Assembly (NCBI GenBank): GCA_964431385.1
Contig: CAYSJM010000003.1
Location: 1-64,000, forward strand
Reading direction: 5' to 3'
DNA: 64,000 bases
DNA from: UTCHB3 sp964431385
GTDB taxonomy: Bacteria; Bacteroidota; Ignavibacteria; Ignavibacteriales; Ignavibacteriaceae
The notes under the pieces are model-generated. The model was not told the DNA's origin, ran no database searches, and saw nothing but the letters and a program-made list of their open reading frames with translations. Positions 18,907 through 26,611 of the stretch are shown piece by piece (the stretch's first letter is position 1; each line of letters begins with the position of its first letter). A program made the translations under genes and the position numbers.

Positions 18907-19667
18907 TTATTTTCTAAACTTTCTTTTTCAATTAATAATTCTTCAAAATCGAGGGAGAACCGCTCACGGAATCCATCGAGAATTGAAATTTTTAATCTTT
19001 CCATATCGACATCTTCACCGATAATACTTTTAATATCGGAAGTTTTAGTGTCGAGGAGCATTTTAAGACTCACCTTTTCGAACCGGTCGATATTTAAGTA
19101 ATCAACAATCTTTTTGTGAAAACTTCCCGTATTTATCGATCCATGTTGAAGGATAACCCCTCCAATTTTACGCTGTGCACTTCCGATTAGTTTCCTTCCA
19201 TCCAATTTCACTTCTGATTTTGAAGGAACGGAAAAACACGCCACACTCTCCGCAGAACGATAATGTTCTTTAAAATTTACCTCATCACCTGAAAGACCGG
19301 CAGCACTCAATCTTTTATCGTAATTAACGAGCCCCATCAAAAGTGCTTCATTGATTGCGTTGTAAGATTCGCGTGGTGTTAAATCTGTTTTGTTTAATAT
19401 AACTGAATATGTCAACTCTTCCGAGTGGAAAACTGCCCGCCCCCCCGTAGGTCTTCTAACAAAATCGAATCCATCAGCATGAAGGGCTTCTATATTTAGA
19501 CCCTCTTCAGGCTGATTCGCCCCAAGTGAGACACAAAACGGATCCCACCGGTAAAAACGAAGATAAAAAGAAGATTCTTCACTTTCAGAGGCGAGCCTCA
19601 GATCAAAATCCATATTGAATCTGCCTGAAGAAGCTCCTGTATCAATATGATAACCTTTTATTTCCAT
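18903..19667 (-). CDS. LipM-like octanoyltransferase/lipoate ligase family
   Basis: A 254-residue BPL/LplA/LipB-fold protein. RRPTGGRAVFH at 71-81 is the lipoate/octanoate-binding segment, and GRKLIGSAQRK carries the conserved Lys159. The sequence SVACFSVPS places a cysteine (Cys144) where LipM-type octanoyl-[GcvH] transferases have their catalytic cysteine, and GGVILQHGSI also matches that family. By family knowledge it would move octanoyl groups from ACP to GcvH or E2 lipoyl domains before LipA inserts sulfur. A lipoate-protein ligase role cannot be excluded from sequence alone. It is co-transcribed with lpxA (16 bases upstream) and overlaps panB. Confidence 0.8.
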   Translation of the reverse strand: MEIKGYHIDTGASSGRFNMDFDLRLASESEESSFYLRFYRWDPFCVSLGANQPEEGLNIEALHADGFDFVRRPTGGRAVFHSEELTYSVILNKTDLTPRESYNAINEALLMGLVNYDKRLSAAGLSGDEVNFKEHYRSAESVACFSVPSKSEVKLDGRKLIGSAQRKIGGVILQHGSINTGSFHKKIVDYLNIDRFEKVSLKMLLDTKTSDIKSIIGEDVDMERLKISILDGFRERFSLDFEELLIEKESLENK

Positions 19668-19683
19668 GCAAATCCGCTTTTGG

Positions 19684-20457
19684 TTAGCGTATTAATCCTC
19701 GAGTGCTACGCGAGATAAAATCAAGAATTTCGATTGCGAATTTATCTCCGGCGTAGTTCTTGTTAATTTGCTCTTTAGCCTGAGTCATGTTTAGATGTGA
19801 CATATAGATAAGTTCATAAATCTTTTTTATTCTCATAATTTCGTCATTGGTAAATCCGCGTCTTCGCAATCCGATCAGGTTTAGACCTTCATATTTTAGA
19901 GGTTCATGTCCGGCAAGAATATAAGGTGGAACATCCTGAACCACGCGGAAACCACCACCAATCATGCAATGTTTTCCAACTTTGCAAAATTGATGAACGG
20001 GCGTACAACCTCCAATAATCGTGTAATCTTCTATCGTGGCATGCCCGCCAATTTGCACAGAATTGGCAAGTATCACATTATTCCCGATTCTGCAGTCATG
20101 TGCAACATGAGCATATGCCATAAGGAGGCAATTTTCACCGATGGAGGTAAGTCTTGTCTCAACTGTTCCACGGTGAAGTGTAACAAACTCATGAATTGTG
20201 CTTCCATTTCCAACCACAGTAAGCGACTCTTCGCCGGCATACTTTAGATCCTGTGGCACATGTGATATTGAAGCTGACTGATAGATAGTGACATCAGAAC
20301 CAATTCTTGCCCCATTATAAATACATGAGTGAGGTCCAATCTTAGTGTTGTCGCCTATCTCCACATCCGCTTCTATGACTACAAAAGGACCAACAACAAC
20401 CCCATCACCTATTTTGGCTTTGGGATCGACCACGGCGGTTTTATGTATCTCAGGCAT
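19684..20457 (-). CDS. lpxA: UDP-N-acetylglucosamine O-acyltransferase
   Basis: A 257-residue left-handed beta-helix acyltransferase that begins lipid A synthesis by 3-O-acylation of UDP-GlcNAc. Hexapeptide repeats run through the first two thirds (IGDGVVVGPFVVIEADVEIG, IGSDVTIYQSASIS). The catalytic histidine lies in AYAHVAHDCRIG, and the C-terminal helical domain (LIGLRRRGFTNDEIMRIK) is typical. Length matches the family. The start overlaps the lpxC/fabZ stop by eight bases (ATGCCTGA), so consecutive lipid A steps are translationally coupled. Confidence 0.97.
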   Translation of the reverse strand: MPEIHKTAVVDPKAKIGDGVVVGPFVVIEADVEIGDNTKIGPHSCIYNGARIGSDVTIYQSASISHVPQDLKYAGEESLTVVGNGSTIHEFVTLHRGTVETRLTSIGENCLLMAYAHVAHDCRIGNNVILANSVQIGGHATIEDYTIIGGCTPVHQFCKVGKHCMIGGGFRVVQDVPPYILAGHEPLKYEGLNLIGLRRRGFTNDEIMRIKKIYELIYMSHLNMTQAKEQINKNYAGDKFAIEILDFISRSTRGLIR

Positions 20458-21856
20458 GATTTACCCTGTCAACTATTGCAGCCGTAAAATCAGCCTCGGC
20501 AACCAGAGCATCTTCTATGAAAATTTCACCTCGCATAATCACAAATTTTTTCCTCATATCTTTCATCTCAACCTCGATCCGCAAAACATCTCCGGGAATA
20601 ACCGGTCTTCTGAATTTTGCATTATTGATCTGCATAAAGTATGCATTTTTTTCTTCCGGATTCCCGATCGAATTAAGTAGCAGTAAGCCACCCGTTTGTG
20701 CCATCGCTTCGATCAGCAAAACACCCGGCATAATCGGATTTCCCGGGAAGTGTCCGTTAAAAAATGGTTCATTAATAGAAACACATTTTAATCCTGTAAT
20801 TTTTTTCTCCATTTCCATGCTGATAATTCTATCAACCAAAAGGAAAGGATATCTATGAGGCAGTATTTTGGTGATGGCATTAATATCAAAAACCACTCCC
20901 TGTTTGCTTGCATGCTGGTATTTTTTTACGAGCTTTTTCTGCTGATACATTTTCCGTATCATTTTAGCAAACTCTACATTCGCCTTGTGCCCGGGTCTTG
21001 CAGCAAGAATCTGTGCTTTTATAGGTACACCAATCAGTGCAAGATCGCCGATCAGGTCGAGCAGTTTGTGCCTGACAGGTTCATTCTTAAACCGGAAGGA
21101 CTTATTATTTAAAATACCTGTAGCCCCAAGAACAAATTTTTCTTCTATTCCAAGTTTTTCACCGAGCTTATCGAGCTCATCAGTTTCGAGTTCCTTGTCA
21201 ACGATAACAACAGCATTTTCGAGGTCTCCCCCCTTAATCAAACCCTGATTTGCAAGCATTTCAACTTCGCTTAAAAAGCAGAAAGTCCGTGCCGGTGCAA
21301 ACTCAGTCGCGAATTCTTTCTCAAGGTCAAAAAGTCCGGAGTGTTGCGATCCAAGAGCAGGATTTTGATAATCAACCATAACTGTTATGCGGTAATTGTC
21401 AAGAGGAAGTGCAACTATGTCCACTCCCCTGTCCTCTTCATGATAAGTAACTGTTTGGTCGATGATCAAATAATCTTTGGGAGCGTCCTGCTCAACAAAT
21501 CCGGCAGAAATAAGCCTCTCAACATAAGGGAGAGAACTGCCATCCCCAATCGGCGGCTCAATTCCATCAAGTTCAATTTTTAGATTGTCGATCTGAAGCC
21601 CATAAACCGAAGCCATCACATGCTCAACTGTATGGACTTTTGCTTCCCCAATTCCGAGTGTGGTTCCTCTCGAAATATCCACTACATAGTCCACCACCGC
21701 GGGTATTTCCGGATTTCCGCCAAGATCAGTTCTTATAAACCTTACACCATAATTCTCGGGTGCCGGCTTAAATGTCATTTTGCACTCATGACCGGTATGT
21801 ATTCCAATACCACTCATCGAGACTTCTTTTGCTATTGTGCGTTGCTTTATTAACAT
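20450..21856 (-). CDS. lpxC/fabZ: Bifunctional LpxC deacetylase/FabZ dehydratase
   Basis: A fused protein of about 468 residues. The first ~300 residues are LpxC, the zinc deacetylase of lipid A synthesis (KVHTVEHVMASVYGL zinc-ligand motif, DLIGDLALIG, PGHKANVEFAK). The last ~150 residues are FabZ, the 3-hydroxyacyl-ACP dehydratase (LPHRYPFLLVDRI, GHFPGNPIMPGVLLIEAMAQ). This fusion is known from Bacteroidota and Chlorobi relatives and couples lipid A commitment to fatty-acid synthesis. I chose the ATG at 21856 because AAAGGA precedes it and MLIKQRTIAKEV is the normal LpxC beginning. An upstream in-frame TTG at 21922 would add a non-conserved extension. The 136-base gap to rsmI may hold a promoter. 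Confidence 0.96.
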   Translation of the reverse strand: MLIKQRTIAKEVSMSGIGIHTGHECKMTFKPAPENYGVRFIRTDLGGNPEIPAVVDYVVDISRGTTLGIGEAKVHTVEHVMASVYGLQIDNLKIELDGIEPPIGDGSSLPYVERLISAGFVEQDAPKDYLIIDQTVTYHEEDRGVDIVALPLDNYRITVMVDYQNPALGSQHSGLFDLEKEFATEFAPARTFCFLSEVEMLANQGLIKGGDLENAVVIVDKELETDELDKLGEKLGIEEKFVLGATGILNNKSFRFKNEPVRHKLLDLIGDLALIGVPIKAQILAARPGHKANVEFAKMIRKMYQQKKLVKKYQHASKQGVVFDINAITKILPHRYPFLLVDRIISMEMEKKITGLKCVSINEPFFNGHFPGNPIMPGVLLIEAMAQTGGLLLLNSIGNPEEKNAYFMQINNAKFRRPVIPGDVLRIEVEMKDMRKKFVIMRGEIFIEDALVAEADFTAAIVDRVNHA

Positions 21857-21992
21857 TTGTTCCTTTGAATAGAATTCTGCCAATTTATTAAAGTGGAAAA
21901 AATAAACATAAAATTTACGCAATAATTATTAATTATTGAGCAATTCTTCCAACGATACCCTTCTAATGTGTTTTGAATTGGGGTGCATTTTA

Positions 21993-22676
21993 TTACTTTT
22001 TCCGATTATCGACCAATAAGACAAATTCGCCTTTAAGATTATTTTTGGTTACAACTTCCAATAATCTGCCGGCACTTCCTCTGATAATCTTTTCGGAGGG
22101 TTGGGTGAGGTCGAATGCCAGCACGGTTTCTGCACCTCTGCCAAAATTATCCACCACTTCTCTCGCAATATTTTTTAAGCGATATGGAGTCTCTAAAAAT
22201 ATAAGTAACTCGTACAGTTTTGTGAGCCGTTTGAGTTCTTTTAATCGCATCTCTTTTTTAACGGGCAGCCATCCGTAATAATAAAATTTTTCTGCGTGAA
22301 GTGCCGATATACTTAGGGCGGTTGTTAGCGAAGAAACACCGGGGACCGGAATAATGTCTATTCCAAATGCAAGGGCATTATCGAGCAGGTGGTGCCCCGG
22401 ATCGGCTATCATGGGGGTACCACAATCAGAAATAAGGGCTGCACTCTCCCCGTTAGCAAGTCGCTCCATTATTTCAGGAGTATTCTCAGCTTCGTCGTGT
22501 TCGTTCAGAGTAACGAGTTCTTTTTTTAAATCGAGCTTGCTTAAGAGCCTGCGTGCTTCTTTAAGATCTTCACAAACTATGAAATCGACGGAATTGAGTA
22601 CTTTTATTGCTCTAAGAGTAATATCCTCGTAGTTCCCAATGGGGGTGGCTGTTATAAACAATTTACCCGGCATCAT
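21993..22676 (-). CDS. rsmI: 16S rRNA (cytidine1402-2'-O)-methyltransferase
   Basis: A 227-residue SAM-dependent methyltransferase of the tetrapyrrole-methylase fold. The N-terminal GKLFITATPIGNYEDITLRAI, the central ALISDCGTPMIADPG and the PVPGVSSLTTALSIS block are characteristic of RsmI, which methylates C1402 in the ribosomal decoding centre. It is shorter than the E. coli enzyme, ending soon after the catalytic domain (GEFVLLVDN). Its ATG overlaps the stop of the small gene upstream (ATGA). Confidence 0.93.
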   Translation of the reverse strand: MMPGKLFITATPIGNYEDITLRAIKVLNSVDFIVCEDLKEARRLLSKLDLKKELVTLNEHDEAENTPEIMERLANGESAALISDCGTPMIADPGHHLLDNALAFGIDIIPVPGVSSLTTALSISALHAEKFYYYGWLPVKKEMRLKELKRLTKLYELLIFLETPYRLKNIAREVVDNFGRGAETVLAFDLTQPSEKIIRGSAGRLLEVVTKNNLKGEFVLLVDNRKK

Positions 22677-22930
22677 TTCTCCTGAAGATGGGGAGGTTTA
22701 AACCCCCTGTAGGTATCAAATTTGGGGATATATTCAATAATGTTGAAATATTTATCCCGGATTGTTCCACCGCTCGGATAATAAAAGTAGGTTTCAACCA
22801 TATCCGTTTCTACTGTTGAGGGTCTTCCATTCAGAGTAAAAAATTGCAAACGATAAAATCCGGCTTCATATTCACTATTTGTGAGTTGTATCAAAAAGTT
22901 CTCTTCAGAAAAGATTAAATTCTGGTTCAT
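22673..22930 (-). CDS. Small conserved-looking protein upstream of rsmI
   Basis: An 85-residue protein of unknown function, MNQNLIFSEENFLIQLTNSE at the N-terminus. The ATG at 22930 was chosen over the TTG just before it. A purine-rich AAAGAAGAA lies upstream. It has no signal peptide or membrane segment and is predicted to be a small soluble beta-rich protein. Four-base overlap with rsmI indicates a genuine translationally coupled gene. I do not recognise a family. Confidence 0.6.
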   Translation of the reverse strand: MNQNLIFSEENFLIQLTNSEYEAGFYRLQFFTLNGRPSTVETDMVETYFYYPSGGTIRDKYFNIIEYIPKFDTYRGFKPPHLQEK

Positions 22931-22966
22931 CAATTTCTTCTTTATTTAAATGAATTTTATGATTAT

Positions 22967-23010
22967 TTTAGTGCAAAGATACTAATGAATTATTGTACAA
23001 CCGCACTAAA
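22967..23010. promoter_or_regulatory. Inverted repeat between divergent genes
   Basis: TTTAGTGC (22967-22974) and GCACTAAA (23003-23010) are perfect 8-bp inverted arms, 28 bases apart. They lie in the 116-base space between the minus-strand rsmI operon and the plus-strand sensor kinase. This could be an operator for divergent promoters or a hairpin in the kinase leader. Sequence alone does not decide. Confidence 0.35.
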
Positions 23011-23046
23011 TATCCTAATGCCCTGCTCATAAAAAATATAAACTGA

Positions 23047-25137
23047 ATGTCGAGTTCCATTTCCGAATCATTTATTGGCGGGTCTTCTGACTCTCAAACG
23101 CAGTCACTGATCCAGGCTCTGCCTCTGTTGGTTGTTGCAACCGATGCTGACGGTATCTTTGTCGAGTGGAATCATGAGTGTGAAAGAGTTACCGGCTACT
23201 CAGCGGAAGAGATGATAGGAAACCCCGAACCCTCAAAATTACTCTTCCCCGAAGCGGATTATCTCGCAGCACTTCGAACATTTTGGATAGAAAATTCAGG
23301 CACATACAGTAACCAGGTGTGGAAGATCACTTGCAAAAATGGCGTTCAAAAAGCCATTAGCTGGTCAAATATCTCGCGAAAATTTCCAATAGACGGATGG
23401 CAATCATGGGCAATCGGTCTCGATGTCTCCGAATTAAAGGAGTTTTCTGAACGGCTTGAAAAAAGCGAAGATAAAATCAGAGATGTGGCAAAAATCTCTG
23501 AAATCCTCCTCACTGAACCCGATTTTGAAACCGGAATTCAAAAAGTTTTCGAAATTATGGGCAAATCTTCCGCCGCTGATCGAATATATATTTTTGAGAA
23601 TGAAACGGATGCCGAAACGGGCGATATTTTAATGAGCCAAAGTTATGAATGGACTAAGGGTGAGGTTACAGTCCAAATTAATAACCCACTGCTTCAACGC
23701 CTCTCGTATCAAAAAGCATGTCCACGATGGCTCGAGATAATGTCGCAAAAAGGAACCCTGAACGGGTTAATCTGTGAGTTCCCCCCTGAAGAAAGAGATT
23801 TCTTGGAACAACAGGGTATTCTCTCAATTCTCGCAGTCCCTATTTTTCACAATGAACAATGGTGGGGATTCATCGGATTTGATAATTGCACTGAAAAAAA
23901 AGTTTATTCAGCGGCGGAAGAATCGATGCTCAAAACCGCTGCGGTTGCCATCGGTGGAGCTATCCAAAGAGAGAGTATTAACCGACAACTGCTTGCCGCA
24001 AAAGCCAAAGCTGAAGAGATGAACCGTCTGAAGTCGAACTTTCTCGCTAATATGTCTCATGAACTGCGAACCCCTCTGATAGGTGTTCTCGGTTTTGCAG
24101 AGATTCTTAAAGAGGATATCCGCGATCCATATCATAAAAAACTTGCAGAAAATATCTATACTGCCGGACAAAGATTAAGCGACTCTCTCAGCCTGATCCT
24201 GGATATCTCAAGAATTGAAGCCGATAAACTGACGCTAAATCTTGAACTTGTGGATATTTCTGAAGTGATCGCTGAAAGCATCTCTTATTTTGAAGTTGAT
24301 GCCTCAAACAAGGGGCTCTTCGTAAGGACTGCTTTCCCCGAAGTTATCCCACTCCTCAAATCTGACAGAAGAATGCTCCTGACAATAGTTGACAATTTGC
24401 TGAGTAATGCCATCAAATTTACCAATAAGGGTGGAGTTGATTTCATAGTCTTTGTTGAACAGGGAATAACCTTCAGAAAAGTTAACATCATCGTCAGAGA
24501 CTCGGGTATTGGTATCTCCCCCGATTTTCAGCAACAAATTTATGAGGAATTCAGACAAGCCTCAGAAGGTCTCACTCGTACTTTTGAAGGGGTTGGGCTT
24601 GGGCTTACCATAGTCAAAAAATTTACCGAGAAACTCGGTGGCAAAATCGAAATGAATAGCCAACCGGGTGTCGGAACCACTTTTATAGTTTCATTTCCTG
24701 TTAGCCTCGACTCAGATTTTGCTCACGAACACCATACTCACGGCAGTTCTTCCCAACTCCTCTCTTGGCTCCCTGTTGAAAAGAAGAGAATCCTGTTAAT
24801 CGATCCGGATGTTCTGAACCAGACTTTAGTGAGAGTTTTTACGAAAAAATTTGCTGATATGGTTGTAGCCACGAACTTTGAAGATTCGCTTGAACTTGCA
24901 TCTACACAAAAAGTGGATGTGGTGCTGATAGAAGTGAACATCGGGAGTGCCTCTTACGGTCTCGAACTATTTAAAAAATTAAAAGTGCTAAAGGAATATA
25001 AAAATGTACCATTTATAGCATTTACTTCCGCAGGAACCACCCCTCACAAAAGATTCCTCGAACTTGGATTTAGTGGCTTTATCCCTAAACCGGTTGTAAA
25101 AGCAGACTTTTTGCGAATCGTTAAAAAATTCCTGTAA
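23047..25137 (+). CDS. PAS-GAF hybrid histidine kinase with degenerate receiver
   Basis: A 696-residue sensor kinase with no membrane segments, so cytoplasmic. A PAS domain (about 20-130, VVATDADGIFVEWNHECERVTGYSAEEM) is followed by a GAF-like domain (about 150-320), then HisKA with phosphoacceptor His338 (LANMSHELRTPL). The HATPase_c domain has an N-box DNLLSNAIKF and G-boxes DSGIGIS and GVGLGLTIV. A C-terminal receiver (about 578-696) keeps Thr660 and Lys681. It has Glu629 in LIEVNIG where the phosphorylated Asp normally sits, and IDPD instead of the usual adjacent acidic pair. The kinase core looks intact. The receiver probably cannot be phosphorylated normally. No cognate response regulator is adjacent, and the ammonium transporter follows 163 bases downstream. 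Confidence 0.92.
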   Translation: MSSSISESFIGGSSDSQTQSLIQALPLLVVATDADGIFVEWNHECERVTGYSAEEMIGNPEPSKLLFPEADYLAALRTFWIENSGTYSNQVWKITCKNGVQKAISWSNISRKFPIDGWQSWAIGLDVSELKEFSERLEKSEDKIRDVAKISEILLTEPDFETGIQKVFEIMGKSSAADRIYIFENETDAETGDILMSQSYEWTKGEVTVQINNPLLQRLSYQKACPRWLEIMSQKGTLNGLICEFPPEERDFLEQQGILSILAVPIFHNEQWWGFIGFDNCTEKKVYSAAEESMLKTAAVAIGGAIQRESINRQLLAAKAKAEEMNRLKSNFLANMSHELRTPLIGVLGFAEILKEDIRDPYHKKLAENIYTAGQRLSDSLSLILDISRIEADKLTLNLELVDISEVIAESISYFEVDASNKGLFVRTAFPEVIPLLKSDRRMLLTIVDNLLSNAIKFTNKGGVDFIVFVEQGITFRKVNIIVRDSGIGISPDFQQQIYEEFRQASEGLTRTFEGVGLGLTIVKKFTEKLGGKIEMNSQPGVGTTFIVSFPVSLDSDFAHEHHTHGSSSQLLSWLPVEKKRILLIDPDVLNQTLVRVFTKKFADMVVATNFEDSLELASTQKVDVVLIEVNIGSASYGLELFKKLKVLKEYKNVPFIAFTSAGTTPHKRFLELGFSGFIPKPVVKADFLRIVKKFL

Positions 25138-25216
25138 CACTCTCCACCTTTTTATAACCCCTCCCCGCATATCGATCTTTTTTATTTAAATTTTTTTTAA
25201 ACAAATTGCTTAGTTT

Positions 25217-25287
25217 TTTAGCTAATAGTTGTATATTGCCTTATAAAATTATGTTTTTAATCGTTTAACCTTATTTATTTAGCTAAT
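25217..25287. promoter_or_regulatory. Paired TTTAGCTAAT sites upstream of amt
   Basis: Two exact copies of TTTAGCTAAT (25217-25226 and 25278-25287), each with a palindromic TTAGCTAA core, lie 61 bases apart in the amt leader region. The second is 13 bases before the amt start codon. They could be operator sites or reflect AT-rich composition. No protein is assigned. Confidence 0.3.
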
Positions 25288-25300
25288 TTACGGATATAGC

Positions 25301-26611
25301 ATGAAAAAATTTGGCATTCTTGCATTTTCACTCCTTGTTATTCTTTCTGTTCTGAGTTTATTTTTCAACGGTTCACCTGTAGCGGGCGACACTTCTGCTA
25401 TAAACACCGGAGATACTGCATGGCTACTCACTGCCACCGGACTTGTTCTTTTAATGACACCCGGACTTTCCTTTTTTTACGGCGGAATGGTACAAAGCAA
25501 AAATGTGATTTCAACCATGTTCCAAAGTTTTATCGCGATGGGAGTAGTCTCAATTCTCTGGGTGGTTTTTGGTTTCAGTCTTGCTTTTGGTGAGAGTATC
25601 AATGGAATTATTGGCAATCCGCTCACATTCCTCTTCTTTAAGAATGTTGGAGCTTCGCCAAATCCCGATTTTGCTCCGACTATTCCTTTTTTGCTTTTTG
25701 CGATGTTTCAACTGAAGTTTGCAATTATCACCCCTGCTCTTATAACGGGCTCTTTTGCTGAACGGGTTAGCTTTAAAGCATATCTGCTATTTATGGTCCT
25801 TTTTTCGATATTTATTTATGCACCATTAGCTCACATGACCTGGCATCCTGACGGAATTTTGAGGCAAATGGGGGTTCTTGACTTTGCCGGTGGAACGGTT
25901 GTCCACATGTCGGCAGGATATGCGGCACTTGCCGGGGCTCTCATTCTTGGAAGAAGAAAAATCCATATTGAAAATCAAAAACATGAACCTGCGAACATCC
26001 CTTATGTTCTTCTCGGTACCGGTTTGATCTGGTTCGGGTGGTTTGGTTTTAATGCAGGGTCATCTCTCGCAGCATCAGGTCAGGCAGTTCTCGCCTTTTC
26101 GACAACAAACACAGCTTCTGCCGCCGCCGCTTTAGCGTGGATATTTTTTGATGCAATGTTGGGAAGGAAACCCTCGGCATTGGGTGCATGTATAGGTGCA
26201 GTTGTGGGGTTGGTTGCAATAACTCCTGCCGCAGGATTTGTAACCATTGGTCAGAGTATGTTTATTGGGACAATTGCGAGTGTAATAAGCAATCTGGCAG
26301 TCTCATTTAAATCAAAGACAACTCTGGATGATACGCTCGATGTATTCCCATGCCATGGACTCGGAGGGATAACAGGAATGATAGCCACAGGAATTTTTGC
26401 GAAAGAGTCCGGACTGATCTATGGAATGACTGCCACTTTTCTGAATCATCTGATCGCATTGGTGATCGTGTCAGTTTTCGCATTTTTTGGTTCTGCTCTA
26501 CTTTACTACATAACTAACCTGATCACACCACTTCGTGTTACAAAAGAGATGGAAGAAACGGGGCTCGATATTTCCCAACACGGAGAAAGTATCAACCCCG
26601 TATCAGACTAA
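25301..26611 (+). CDS. amt: Ammonium transporter
   Basis: A 436-residue Amt/MEP/Rh channel with a cleavable signal-like first segment and about 11 further transmembrane helices. Family signatures are clear: DTAWLLTATGLVLLMTPGLSFFYGG at the start, the first pore histidine in HMTWHPDG and the second in DVFPCHGLGG, plus GLIWFGWFGFNAGS. It imports ammonium across the inner membrane. No PII gene (glnK/glnB) follows, unlike the common amtB-glnK pair. Its TAA overlaps the stop codon of the convergent acs gene by three bases, so there is no room for an intrinsic terminator between them. Confidence 0.96.
   Translation: MKKFGILAFSLLVILSVLSLFFNGSPVAGDTSAINTGDTAWLLTATGLVLLMTPGLSFFYGGMVQSKNVISTMFQSFIAMGVVSILWVVFGFSLAFGESINGIIGNPLTFLFFKNVGASPNPDFAPTIPFLLFAMFQLKFAIITPALITGSFAERVSFKAYLLFMVLFSIFIYAPLAHMTWHPDGILRQMGVLDFAGGTVVHMSAGYAALAGALILGRRKIHIENQKHEPANIPYVLLGTGLIWFGWFGFNAGSSLAASGQAVLAFSTTNTASAAAALAWIFFDAMLGRKPSALGACIGAVVGLVAITPAAGFVTIGQSMFIGTIASVISNLAVSFKSKTTLDDTLDVFPCHGLGGITGMIATGIFAKESGLIYGMTATFLNHLIALVIVSVFAFFGSALLYYITNLITPLRVTKEMEETGLDISQHGESINPVSD

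Noticed and set aside
21857..21922. TTG start adding 22 residues to LpxC/FabZ
   Set aside because: The extension is not LpxC-like and the ATG at 21856 has AAAGGA upstream.
25138..25300. Possible riboswitch or sigma-54 promoter upstream of amt
   Set aside because: No GG-N10-GC pair and no recognisable riboswitch core; only AT-rich sequence and the TTTAGCTAAT pair are visible.
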